Notes under the pieces: model-generated | What the model was told of the DNA's origin: nothing | Database searches by the model: none | The model's input: the letters and a program-made list of their open reading frames with translations, nothing else | Program-made: the position numbers and the translations under genes | NCBI GenBank assembly: GCA_029891345.1 | Contig: CM056995.1 | Coordinates: forward strand, 212,363,047-212,427,046 | Length of the DNA stretch: 64,000 bases | Origin: Dryococelus australis | Lineage: Eukaryota; Arthropoda; Insecta; Phasmatodea; Phasmatidae | Direction of reading: 5' to 3' | In this document: one piece after another, positions 20,529-32,275 of the stretch | Layout: each line of letters begins with the position of its first letter | How positions within the stretch are numbered: position 1 is the first letter of the stretch

Positions 20529-20657
20529 TTGCAGCATATTTTGTGAACGGAGAGCTGTTTTTAGGTAATAATTACACAATGTCCGAAGGCAATATGGGTT
20601 GTAAATGTAAAGTGCTCCAGTCGCAAAGAAAATACTTGGTAACTCGTGTGCGATAGA

Positions 20658-21081
20658 ATAGTCCATTCGTGGTACCTTTATGCTTTTTAAATCAAACCTT
20701 TGAAAAATCGCCCCATGTATGATGTGTTTAATTGTTTCATAAATATGCCACGTATCACAAATGTTTTACGATACTGTTGACATAAAAAGTACCTTATATT
20801 TGACCTAGTTTCATTTTGTTAAAATTTTATTTATAAATTATGTTTCATTTTAATAAATGTAAATAAAAACAGGGGAAAAATATGTGTGTTGGTAATGCCT
20901 AGTAATCAATAGCTATGATGCAAAATATTATTAAGATGAGTGCACATGAATGAGGTACGTTGTTATTTTGGTGTAATTTTCTAGACATAGTTAAGCTTTA
21001 TTTGCATAAAGTGGAGAAAAATGCTAAAAGTTAAATTTTAGCAGGGCTTCAGAAAACTTTAAAATGGTGAATGGACTATAC
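20658..21081. mobile_element. Inverted-repeat element, family 2, copy 1
   Basis: The ends are ATAGTCCATTCGTGGTACC on the left and the inverse of GGTGAATGGACTATAC on the right. The interior shares TGTGTTGGTAATGCCTAGTA, TTTGGTGTAATTTTCTAGAC and AGCAGGGCTTCAGAAAA with the copy at 37571-37997. It has no ORF and is about 424 bp. Confidence 0.75.
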
Positions 21082-22055
21082 TTCGAATGCAAGAAGACAA
21101 ACGAACCTATCCATGCATTTCCAGCTGTAATACATAAAATAAATATAGACTATAATTACTATCGCTCATCTGTGTCATATTTCGAGTTGCAGTATATGAC
21201 ATAACTATCAATGCTGTAGTTCGGTTAAGATAAAACATCCAATTAATTTTTTTAATCTTACAAATTGTATTAGCACAGGTTTAGCATCACAGAGCTCATT
21301 TTAGTGTGAAGAGACATGGATATAGATTTGTTGTATTATAAACATATATGTGTATGTAAATGTATATAAACATTCCTAATATATAAGCATATATATACAC
21401 CACTTGTATGCTACAAAATAGTGTTTGGTTTGCATGTCACTGTTTGTCTGTACTTTGTACAAAACAGCAAATGACCCAAGTAGTAATGAGTTTGGAGTTT
21501 CGAGTGAATACTATGCAGAGCTGTATACAAGGCGATGGTGTGCAATACAGGCTCAGTGGCCTAAACTAGAACGGAAAGGGGTAGCTTCACATAGTACATT
21601 TGTTGCGTATGTATCTCATTATACATGACAACACCGCTTGTGTGTCGAGAAGCTGTAAACACTTCCTGCTGCCCACCAGGCCTCCGACCAATAGTTTCCT
21701 TTCCTGGGGATAAGTGGCCTGACACTGGCACTGCTTCCAAGTCCTAAGTTACAGCAGTGCTGCTACAAATTCCTCCTGTCCATTTACACACTAGAATTAA
21801 ACTGATTAATAGATTCCCCTCCACCCCCTCCAATCAGTTGCCATTCCTCATCTGATTACTCGCTAAAGTTTCACTCCCCTTCCCCAACTACCACCAGGCC
21901 TTGGACCCTCCTACTCACACTGCAATCTATTTACTCAGCTCCATTTAATCACTATAGTTTCACTGACTATATCTTCGGCACTCAGCACTTCTCACAATCA
22001 CTCGTGATTGGTTCAGACTATACCAGCTGACCATACAAACCAGACCAGTTAAACA
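21082..22055. other. Non-coding sequence
   Basis: AT-rich up to about 21420, then a C/T-rich stretch 21650-22030. No gene is supported; the frame 21425-21628 has no recognisable content. Confidence 0.4.
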
Positions 22056-22059
22056 TAAT

Positions 22060-22170
22060 GATCAACCATATTGGACAGCGATTGACTGTACCCAAAATCG
22101 ACTCCACTCAAAATGGACTCTACTCAAGAATGACTCCACCCAAGACTGACACCATCCAAATCTGGCTCCT
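22060..22170 (+). repeat. Short minisatellite, unit like GACTCCACCCAAAAT
   Basis: Six or so imperfect 14-17-bp units (GACTCCACTCAAAATG, GACTCTACTCAAGAAT, GACTCCACCCAAGACT, and so on). The same unit forms a longer array at 31440-31790, 9 kb away. Confidence 0.7.
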
Positions 22171-22539
22171 GCAGAGAACAACTGCTACAAAACTGGCTAG
22201 AGCAATTAGGCAAGATATACTATCTGCATCAACAGACGATGACTACCAATCTCGAAAAAAGTTGTCTAATATGAATCTCGTCGCTAACCTTTTCGCGCAG
22301 AAGTTTTACAAAACTGCACAAAAAATTCTCAAAATCTTCGCATATCTTCCCGATAACTTCGCAAATCTTCGCATAGACTTCACAAAACATCCCACCCACA
22401 GCTGACAATACCAAAGGGCCATACCAGCCGATCAGACCAACCGAACAGCCAGACCGACCAACCATACAGAATGTTCATTACTGGTTGGCCATACCAGACC
22501 ACTGTACCAGCCATCCAAGCCATGCATATGCACAGGAGA

Positions 22540-22742
22540 CAAGAATCAGCCTACCTCATCTAGAATCAGCCTACCTCATCTTTAGTCTGTGGTATTCAGG
22601 AACCCTTCTGGAATTCGCGAGAAATAACTTGAGAAGACAATGGAGAACTTTGGTCAGGAAAGCTGGAGCAGGAATTGAACCCGTGTCATGCCAAATGTGT
22701 ATCACTACTCTGTGCCACATCGCTCGGATGGATGAGCTCTAA
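22540..22742 (-). mobile_element. tRNA-derived SINE fragment with a 20-bp duplication at its end
   Basis: On the minus strand CGAGCGATGTGGCACAGAGT (A-box) and GGGTTCAATTCC (B-box) are followed by TTTCCTGACCAAAGTTCTCC and GGGTTCCTGAATACC. This is the same SINE type as at 18362-18602. Just past its end, at about 22544-22583, AGAATCAGCCTACCTCATCT occurs twice in tandem, possibly a target duplication or slippage. Confidence 0.6.
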
Positions 22743-22949
22743 TAACATCATTATGGTCACGGCATTTACTATTTTCTCAATTATTATGCTCGGTGACTGG
22801 ACCCCTCTGCTATTCGTCAGCATCACTTTGCGAGTATCAGCGGAATCTGCCTATAACTGCAGGAAAATGCAGTTCTGCAACATTTGCAGGTAACTTATGA
22901 GATTCCTACGACAGCGTTGTCAGGAAAAAAGAACAGATCATAAATATTT

Positions 22950-24245
22950 TATAAGAAAATGGCGGAGAACACATCCATTTTAGGGGAGTGTCTCTCATGC
23001 TGAACTACGGTATGTGGCTGCTGTGATCCCCATATACGTATGTCCACTGTACCATCGAGACAGGCCCTGGGGGCCGGGGTGGAGCCAGATGGGTGAATTG
23101 GGTAACCAACCTGTTATGGGTGTAAGGCTCTGCCTGGTGGGACAACTCGCGATCCATGTGGAGCGATTGTCCCTGCTCGTTCATCCCTCTGGTGGAGACC
23201 TGTCTCTTGGGTGCATGAGCGAAGTCCGGCCGCGAGTGTATTCATGAGCAGGTCAAGCCCTATCCCCTGGAAATGGGGTGAGATGCGATTACATAGCCTC
23301 TCTTTCTCAAGTCCATCTCCACGTCCACGATGGTAAGGGCTGGAAACACAGTGGACAACGCTGTGGCTGACAGAGAGAGGACGAAGTGCTGGGTGCGTGA
23401 CGGCCCCATCAGTGCACTGGTGATCGGTCACGGCGAGACTACATGCTGCTCCCAGAGGTGGCTTGTATTTTTCGCCTGCGGTGATGACCCGCGAGCTAGC
23501 TGCATGTCCCAAACCGAGGCTCGTAGCGGATCTTGAGGTGGCGGAGCACTAATGAAGGGATTGTTTGCCGTCCCGGAGGTGTTGGGCCTCTCTTGGGTGA
23601 AAACTCGGTATGCAGCGCACAGCAATGTGCAGAATAAATAATGGGTACCCAGGGGATCAGTGGTATTAGCCCCGACCTCGGCCGTGCTGATCAAGGGTTG
23701 GACTCTGGGTGGCAGTGGTTCATTACCCTAATGCTTGGGGGAGACGTCCTGGAGGAAAGCACTTCTGGAACCAAGCTGGGACCCACAGCCCAGTCTTGGG
23801 AATAGTAAGGATACTTTCCTAAGAAGGGGAGCAGGTCTGGTCCGCCAAGAAGAGGACACATTTACTCAGTGAGTGAGTAGAGGTTGGATAGGCCTCAGCC
23901 CCATCAAGGTAGTGCGTGTCGGCAAACCCGGCAAACACTGTTGATAGGTGAGGTGGTTGCACTTCCACCCACCGCGATTGGAAGGAGCATAACTCCTTCT
24001 ATTGGTTGCATTCAACTGCAATCAATAAATAGCGTGATGGTTGTTAACAGTGACGGGCTAATAAAAGTCTGGCAAGAGGACGGCCTGGTAAGTCGTCCTC
24101 TTGTATATAGCTCTGAAAGTCGTACCCCCTGTAATACCCACACGGGCTCAGGCACAGGGGGCCCCGATTCATCAAGGCATTGGATATGCAAAACATGTAC
24201 CATCGAGACAAAACGCGGCCTCGTCACAGAACACTAAGCGTGAAA
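22950..24245 (+). other. GC-rich 1.3-kb block, possibly the 5-prime part of a retrotransposon
   Basis: This stands out sharply from its AT-rich surroundings (GGGGGCCGGGGTGGAGCC, GAAGTCCGGCCGCGAG and so on). It holds overlapping frames on both strands but only one ends with protein-like features: 23884-24237 finishes WICKTCTIETKRGLV. There is no reverse transcriptase, zinc knuckle or tail. It might be the 5-prime untranslated and ORF1 start of a non-LTR element, or a host promoter/CpG island. I cannot decide. Confidence 0.3.
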
Positions 24246-26656
24246 TAAATGTGTAGTCTTCCATTTACTTTTCGGGAATGAATGCACAAGACGTCACACG
24301 TTATTTATCACTTTAGAGTAGGGCGTGTACAAGTTCAATCCCGTATGGTATGAATAATAAACAACATTCCAAAACACATGCAGGCAGTCGTATGGGGAAT
24401 GGCTAGCTCTCAGCTGGCATGACGAGTAGACTTTCGGGGACTTGTTACAAAACTCCTCGGGATGCGCCCAGAGTCTTCGACTGGAAACACAGGGGCGACC
24501 TGTTGATTTCCCCTTACACAAACAACCTGGTTGTCGAAACTGCTTGTTATAACGTCGAGTGCTCTGAGCACTAGCAGGTGCGGTGTCGTATTATCGCGGA
24601 AAATCATCCAGCATAGTTGTCACAGATTTTCAATTGTTGAACTTAATGATGCAAAAGGCCGTCTGCCTGTTGTGATGTCGCCCTGATGCGTACTGAAGGG
24701 TGCTGATGGGTGCTCGTCTGCTGGCTACTCACTGCCTCTAGACACTAGGAGGGCATCTAGAAGCAACAAAGTGTAACATATAAAACCTCTCTCATATCAT
24801 AGAACGAACATGCTCGTTGATGCGTGGGGGGGGGGGGGGGACCCCTGGCACGGCACTGAGTTGGCACCTACTAGTGAAAAAAAGGGGGGGTAGGGAATAA
24901 TGAGCATTTGTAATACTTGTAATCAAAACTTTGTCAGACAATTCACTCTTTGCCTCATTGTTCTCTGTTCCTTAGTTTAAAACACATATACCTTTGAAAT
25001 TACGTGAATCTTTTTCAAACATTATATAAAATCTACAGCCATCCCCTGAGAGCAGAATTTAATACAATTAAGACACGGAAACAACGATGAAATCAGATTT
25101 CGGCCATTGCCTAGCGTTTGAAAAATCCGTTTAACCTATTATCCCGGCTGTATACTAGAAACATAGTTGATGTTTCTAGCGCTACGTTTTGTGTCGAATA
25201 CTATTACATCTCCTTTTGCCAACTGTAATCATTGCACTCACATGTGGCGAATGTTTCAAGCCGTTAGTTCAACCTATGTGGCTGGCCACGTTGCCCTCTG
25301 AGACGCCACTACAGAAAAGATTGTCTAGAGTTGAAACTAAGAAATATACTAAATTTTATATGTGTTTTAAAGCCAAATACATCATATTTTAGTGGAACTA
25401 CAGTAATAATTAAAAACATATTACATGTTGCGAGAACATTATCAATATTCATCATCTACTTTGCATCAGGCATTAACAAAACCACAAAAACTTTAATAAC
25501 ACAGCCAGTTCAGATGATCTCAGAATTATGTCTTCCATCTAAATTATTCTACATTCTCGCCACCAGACTGCAGCACTCCCAAGTGGAGTAACAGCTCATG
25601 GCCACTTTACCCGCATTGGTGACTTTACCATGATCTCCCTCATGTTATTAGAATTAAAGAATTTTGTTTATTATTTTAGATTAAATATTTTTTCAACACG
25701 TTATTCTGTACCATATTTCGTAATACAATTAATGTTATGTATTTTTTAATGTTTATTTTGTTCATCGTTTAAGTGCATGAGCTAAAATGTTTGTTGAATG
25801 CTAAATCGACATCCGTTTTGAAAGTCACACTTTTCGAACTCAACGTTACAGTACACAGGAAGGTCACAAGTCAAAAGAAAAAGTGAAAGTTGACAGTGGA
25901 GTTCAGTTGTAGACCCGGTGCTGTCGAAGGAACATATGTCCTGAAGAGCGATTCGATGTTGAACTTTTTGTTGTTTGCAGAGGAACTTCGCCCGCCCAAA
26001 AACACGCAATCAAGAAACTTGACTCGTAAACTCCGAACCATTGTCGCCGTGACTGTTCGTCTTGGACCATTTCCAGCCCTTGAACGTGTTGGAGGACAGT
26101 TCGTCGGAACTTTTACCCTTCTAAAATCAGTCGGGAGTTATGACGTTTGGAACAAGTTGGAGGCGAGTTAGCGGTTATCTGCGAGCGGGGAATGGTGGAG
26201 ATTTTCAGGAGACGTGAATTTGATGTTCGAGAGATAAAATCTATCTAGGGTATGATAATTCCTAGAACGTAAACTGTCCTGAAGGCAGTAAAGCAGATAA
26301 ATTCATTACACTACTCACGAACTATCAAGCAACCTTATCCAGCTCTAGAAGAAAAGCATTTAAAGTTATCAAAATCAATAATGAGTGGCGTTTTCTAATT
26401 CCTATGACATATACAACAAGAATTTGACTTAATATTAGCATTCTCTTTGGATTTACGTAATTCTTATTTTTAAATAAAAAATGTTAGTGGCACACAATTG
26501 AGGATTATAAAAAAATAAACATGTAAAAAATCAAATATCGTGAAAGTAACTTAGTCACCACTTTTCTCAGCAATTGAATGTAAGGAATGGGAGAAAATAA
26601 TTGTGCCAGATTCTTTTTGTACACTGTGCATAATAACTTTTCTCGAATTAACAAAA
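24246..26656. other. Non-coding sequence with G-homopolymers
   Basis: A run of about 15 G lies at 24826-24840 and a second G7 run near 24884. No domain is recognisable in the short frames (25189-25591, 25782-26171). Nothing else is supported. Confidence 0.45.
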
Positions 26657-26935
26657 GACCGCAGTGGTGTAGCGGTTAGACTATTCGCCTCCCACCTAGG
26701 CGAACCGTGTTAGAATCCCTGGGGCGTCGCTGTCGGATTTTCGCATGTGGAAATCGTGCTGGACGATGCCGATGGACGGCGGGTTTTCTAGGGGATATAA
26801 CGGTCTCACCGCCCATGCGATCCAGTGCTGCTCCTTGCCCACCTCACTTCACCCTCATCGGCTCTCAAGACCTCATTGTCAACATCGGCCCAAATATATC
26901 CGCTTTAGACTCGCATTAACAGTGACAGAGAACCA
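26657..26935 (+). mobile_element. SINE family A copy
   Basis: The tRNA-like head is GCAGTGGTGTAGCGGTTAGA, CTATTCGCCTCCCACC, then a B-box-like GTGTTAGAATCCC. The body has GGATTTTCGCATGTGGAA, CTCACTTCACCCTCATCGG and CTCTCAAGACCTC. It is the most complete copy in the window and gives the family consensus. Confidence 0.82.
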
Positions 26936-27564
26936 TATTAGCATATATTTTGAATGGTTTTCCCTCTGCATGCGTTGACGTGGTTAAGTCTAAAGACAAT
27001 GCGCATTACCTGTCCTATATCCACACATACTCTGTATTTTGGGTTATCCTAGCTCTAGTGGGACGTAGTAACAATGCGACGTAGTGGTGGTAGACAAGAA
27101 GTTACAGCATTAATACCAATTCTCTATGTGAGCCAACCAAGCTCCATAGCATTGTCTCTCTTCGCACACCTAATTCAGCAGTCTACGCAACTTAAAATCT
27201 AATTTAATTTAAAATTAATTTAATTTATACTTATGACATACGCCAATTAGCAGAATTAGTTGCCCTTACCGCCGTGAATACGTTTCACAAAAAGAACATA
27301 CAATGTGAGCCCTGTACACGACAACAAATCTATTCCCCTTCGAGAGGAATACTTTTTTCCTCGGCGAAATACGAGTTTGTATTAGGCCAGTAAAATTATT
27401 CAAGGTAATGTTAACTTTCACTGTTAAAAAAATCCTCTACATTTTACGAGAATTTTCTTGCAAAACATTCTTGATAACTTTACGCAGAATTGCGGACATG
27501 TTGTTTCTTAAAACAATAAAGGACATTATGTCAATCTCTGGAAGCATTTACTACTCAGTTGCTA
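26936..27564. other. Non-coding sequence
   Basis: No gene or repeat family recognised. Confidence 0.45.
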
Positions 27565-27969
27565 TATGCTGTTCACGGTAAAATGAGCACTTTTGAAAGC
27601 CCTGCTAAGATCTATTTGTATGCACTCCGCCTTATGTAAAATTAAAATTGCCATGGGCCTCAGCGCTTTCTTGATGCGCAGGTCAACTGAAACTGAAACA
27701 TTAATATAAAAGTAAGTATTTTAGAAATTTGCTAATTTTTACACTACGACACATAAATAAAAAAACATAAAGCGATAGAAATAAAGTTATCACAAATGGT
27801 TACCTAACATTTTATATTCAAAGTTAAGATATGGAACTACTTTTCCTCCCATCGTTACCAACTTTACTAGGCGCATATCCCTCAGTGCGCCCGTTAAAAT
27901 ATATGCAGGTAGGAGCAGTGAGTGTTTTCTAAGGGTGATTGCAAAAGTGCACACCATGAACATCCTTTA
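27565..27969. mobile_element. Inverted-repeat element, family 1
   Basis: The left end is ATGCTGTTCACGGTAAAATG, followed by AGCACTTTTGAAAGCCC. The right end keeps the inverse with GTGCACACCATGAACATC. The interior GGGCCTC, GTTACCAACTTTACT and GTGCGCCCGTTAAA match the copy at 1053. Confidence 0.85.
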
Positions 27970-28325
27970 ATCTCTCGTTGTTCATGTAGTTCGTGACGCG
28001 TGTACTAACAAGCAACCACTAGCGGCGCCCAGATACATTGAGGTTATGGTGTCCTATGTGCAGGAGCTATCCGCATGGCGCGCTAGTTTCTTTCGCCTTC
28101 GTGGTATTAAACTTGCTGCGCGAACAGGTATGTACAGTTGCGGAATCCATGCGTTGTTTTTCCTAACTTCAACTTAAATAAATGCGAAAATACTTTATGA
28201 TCGCCCCAAAAATTTTGTTACTAGGATTTTTTGCTTCGATTAGTCCGTAGATGCTGTGGTTTGAATTTCGACATGTTATTCAAAGACACCTCGTATAAAA
28301 AGTACATACATTTGAATATGTAATA

Positions 28326-28763
28326 TAGTCTGGTCAAGGTTACTTGAGCACTTTTGAAATCAACCTTAGAAAATAGTCACTGCCCCTGCCTGCATATATT
28401 TTAACTGGTGCATCGAGAGGCATGCACCCAATAAAGTTGGCAATGATGGATGGAAAGTAGTTCCATATATTAACGCCGAATATACATTTTTAGATAAATA
28501 AATATTTCGAATAACTTAAATTATTCCTTTCGCTTTCTTTCCTTTTTTGATTTTTCAAGTATCTTAGTGTACAAATTAACAAGATTTGTAATATATTTAC
28601 TTTTCTAATAATTCCACAGTTTCACCTGAGTGACACGTGAATAAAGTGATGAGGCCACTGGCAATGCTAGTTTTACATAAGGCGGAAGAATACACAATGT
28701 GCATACAAGTAGATCTTAAGCAGGACTTTCAAAAGTGTTCATTTTAGCGTGAACAACTTATAG
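28326..28763. mobile_element. Inverted-repeat element, family 1
   Basis: The orientation is opposite to the neighbour at 27565. The left end is TAGTCTGGTCAAGGTTACTT and the right end TTTAGCGTGAACAACTTATA. The interior TGCACCCAATAAAGTTGGCA and GTGATGAGGCCAC is present. Confidence 0.83.
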
Positions 28764-29023
28764 GTAAACATTTGCTAATACTAAAATTATTTATTTGGCT
28801 CTCTGTTTCTTTTTAATGCGCCTAAGTGTATGAACCAGCTAAATTGTGAAATATTTCCTTTCCGAATAATTTCACTGTTTCGATTGACCGACGTGTGAAT
28901 AAAGTGGGAAGGCTCTTGGCAATATTAATTTTACCTACTGAGGAAGAATACGCAACGTGTATACAAAGAGACCTTAAGTGGGGCTTTTAGAAGTGCTCAG
29001 TTTATCGTGAACAGTCTATACAC
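28764..29023. mobile_element. Truncated family 1 element joined to the previous copy
   Basis: It begins in the element interior (GGTAAACATTTGCTAATACT) immediately after the end of the preceding copy. It runs to the normal right end ATCGTGAACAGTCTATAC. The first 160 or so bases of a full copy are missing, suggesting unequal exchange or a nested deletion. Confidence 0.75.
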
Positions 29024-30166
29024 ACAAACGTATGTATACATGATGGTGAAACAAAAGTGAAGAAAATTTTGAGATTGCGAGAAAAACACCAATGGAGACA
29101 ACAGAGAGGCGCTGATGCACGACGCCATATGTACAAGGGATGACGGATATAATCAATGCACGGTTAATTCACACTTTTCTTAAGCCCTGCTAAAGTTCTG
29201 CTCCCAGGATATTCCTCCACCTCGTGCAAACTATGCTTAACTAAGTCTCTACAATTACACCCGAAAGACAACGCACCAAATTCGTACGCACCTAGTTGTA
29301 ATAGTATTTTACATGATACCTATTTCTTACTAGACACTACCAACACATATGTTTTCTCACTGTTTTTATTCATATATATTAAAAAAGATATAATATAATT
29401 TATAAATAAAATATAGATAAAACTTCAAAATTAACGAAAAATGAGACGTTTTATGTTAACAGAGGTGCATACTAAACCGCTGTGCTACATGGCGTATTTA
29501 GGAAAACTAAACACGTCATACTTGGGGTGATTTTTCAAAAGTTTGGTTGAAAATATGTGAAGAAACCGCGAATAGACTATAGATGGCATCGCACAATGTT
29601 CCATCGTTCTTTTCGGTCGTCGAGCGGTAGGCCGTTCCAGTGTGTACAGAGGCGTAACTTCCACAGTGTTTATCAACAGTGACATGAGTTCACGTTCTAC
29701 ATCGTACGCGATGGCAATCTGTAATTATTATTTTTGACTATTGCAAAGTTTCCCCAATGAGCTGGCTGTCTGATCGGCGTCGAGTGTAGCAATGCTTGCG
29801 TGAACAATCTTGCTGTACACTCGCCCTAAGAAGACCCTACATACTAAAGTTTATTTGTGTGGCGGGTAACAATGATCGCGCTGTCGAGGAATAACGCGCC
29901 AGTAGTACGATTTGGCCGATCCGGGCACAATGGCGCGTGGCGTTAGAGACTCGTCTATTCGCCGCCTGCTATGATGTTACAGGCGAAGGTGGTTCAATGC
30001 GGCCTTGTTCATTTCCCCCCTCGCCACCTCTCATCCCAAGGCAGGCCATTCCCAGCGACCAGTAACACTAAAAATCATTTAAATAAAAAATATTTCAATG
30101 AAAAATAAATTGAATAATAATTCGAAATATCGACCCACCACATTCGATCTCTAATAATGATTCCCG
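29024..30166. other. Non-coding sequence
   Basis: Mixed composition with a GC-richer part around 29560-30060. No gene supported. Confidence 0.45.
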
Positions 30167-30366
30167 TGCACTAAATTCTAATCAGTGTAAAACTACTGAT
30201 TCGCAGTGAAAATGTCTCACTTACAATCAGTAAAAATAAAACAATAATTGTTTCAGCAGAAAAATTACGCTCATTAAATTAGTGATGTGGAAATTTTCAC
30301 TGATTCTAAGTGCAGCCATTTTCACTGCAAATCAGTGGTTTTACACAGATTTGTATTTAGAGTGCA
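30167..30366. mobile_element. Foldback (nearly all inverted repeat) element
   Basis: The left arm TGCACTAAATTCTAATCAGT, GTAAAACTACTGATTCGCAG, TGAAAATG pairs with the right arm. On the reverse strand the right arm reads TGCACTCTAAATACAAATCT, GTGTAAAACCACTGATTTGC, AGTGAAAATGG. The arms are about 80 bp each around an AT-rich centre near 30250. The transcript would fold into a long hairpin. Confidence 0.7.
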
Positions 30367-31439
30367 GTTCGCATAGAAGAATAATGACGACAGTGTCACC
30401 GCAGATCATAATTTTTATTTATTTATGTATTGCGTTTCACTATAATATTTTTTGAAAGCGAGTTTTATCGCCATAATGTTTACGACGCACAACAACATTG
30501 GGGCATACTGATCCACTCCACCACCGACTAGCAACACTGACGAGTCGATAGACTAAAATTATTTAAAAAGAAAAATTTTAATTTAATTATATCGTGTAAT
30601 TTAACAAAAATTAAGGCATGACTATAAAGTGTTATATATAACCGGACAAATATTTCCAAGGCGAATACAATTGTTATGTAATAACGATTATGTAACCCAA
30701 TGACAGGACCACCATATTGGATTTAAGAGGTATGATCTTCCCTATTCCACCTTTCATCCCACGGCCATAATACCCCTTCACCTGCTTTGACATGCAGTAC
30801 TTTCATCTAATTTCATCGTATTTAGCAAATTTAAACACGTTTTAAAGGCAAATATGTTATTAAGAAACTCACCTTTTTTTTAGTCAGGGTCTGAATAATA
30901 AATTAGATTATGCTCACATTAATTTTTTTGTATTCATTAAAAATAATTATGCAGCAAACCACATATTCACAAGTCGAAGGTCGTAAGCAAGCGAATATTT
31001 CCAGGCATATAGGCAGGCTCGTGAAATTCAGTTTACAAGCATAATTTCTAGCTCCAAGAGCTTATGTATGTTGTGTGAGAAATTGATAGCCGTAGTGATT
31101 AGATAAATTTAAATAGAGATATTTGCATTGTAGCATTTTTAAACGAATGTTTGCCAGCTTTCGCAGCCGTTCTCATGACGGCTGTCTTGGCTTCCGGGCT
31201 GGAGCTGTGTCTGGTTGGTTTCTGGAACACCACCCAGATGCGGCTCCGACCTGGAAGCCACGACAGGCATTTTTTAAAAACAAAATCAGTTTACTACAGG
31301 ACCGTTACGATAAAGGGTTCAAAAGAAAAGAAAATATTCAGATTTTGTTTCATTTATTAATATATATTACTGAAAAAGCTCGCAAAAATATTCATGTATA
31401 TATCTGTGTACAACTCATCTTACATCATCTACAGAGTCC
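30367..31439. other. Non-coding sequence
   Basis: AT-rich with a GC-richer patch at 31150-31270 (GCCGTTCTCATGACGGC, itself palindromic). No gene supported. Confidence 0.4.
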
Positions 31440-31790
31440 ACACATGTGCACACAAAAGACTGACTCATACCCAGAACTAACCCCACCCAAGATGGACTAC
31501 ACCCAAAGTTGACTCTACTCGACAATAACCAACCCCAATATTGACTCCAACTAAGTCTATAGCCACACGAAACTCACTTTACTCAAGACAAACTCTACCC
31601 AAAACCGAGTCCACCCACGACTGACTCCACCCAGGAATGAATACATTTTAGACCTACTACACACAAGATTGACTATACCCACGACCGAGCCCACCCACGA
31701 CTGACTCCATCCGAGAGTCGCTCCACCCACAACTGAATCCACCCAAGACTAACTCCACCCAAGACCGAGTCAGACCATGATTAAGCCCAC
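31440..31790 (+). repeat. Minisatellite, unit about 16 bp (GACTCCACCCAAGACT-like)
   Basis: About 20 degenerate units such as CCACCCACGACTGACT, CCACCCAAGACTAACT and CTACCCAAAACCGAGT. The unit is shared with 22060-22170. The long open frame on the opposite strand is an artefact of the repeat. Confidence 0.8.
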
Positions 31791-31799
31791 CTAATAATT

Positions 31800-32275
31800 G
31801 GGATGGATCGAAGGATTGCTAAGGATTGCTGAGGAGGATTTGTGAGGATAGCAGAAGATTCCGATGCTTGGGATTGAACTAAGTGTTGGTGTCTGAGAAG
31901 AGCATGAAAGATAAAAGTAATTAATATCACCACAGCTTCAGCTTGTGGTTCTGATTGTGGTGCTTTCGGATCATACAGTGCTGATTGCGGATCAGGCGAT
32001 GCAATTTCTGAACGATTGTGAGCGATTATGAAGCGCACGGTGCTGCTTGCAGAGCAGGTAGAGCAATTTCAAAGCGATTGTATAGCGATTGCGGTGCTTA
32101 TGGTGTTAAATGCAGTGCATGCGGTGTTAATTGCGGTGCATGTGGTACTAATTGTGGGGCTTATTGCAGTGTTTGTGGTGTGTGAGTTGCTAACTGCGGT
32201 CCATGCGGTTCTAATTGCAGCGAGTGTGGTGCTAGTTGTGGTGCATACGGTGTGAATGCGTGGTGCTTGCTGTGC
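31800..32275 (+). repeat. Minisatellite, unit about 15-18 bp (GCGGTGCATGTGGTGTTAAT-like)
   Basis: Degenerate units with TGCGGTGCATG, TGTGGTGCTA and TTGCGGTGCTTATGG dominate 32060-32275. The preceding 31940-32060 has a related looser series (GAGCGATTATGAAGCG, AAGCGATTGTATAGCG). It is strand-asymmetric, rich in G and T on the plus strand. Confidence 0.7.

Noticed and set aside
31123..31512. 129-codon frame
   Set aside because: It runs into the minisatellite and carries no recognisable motif.
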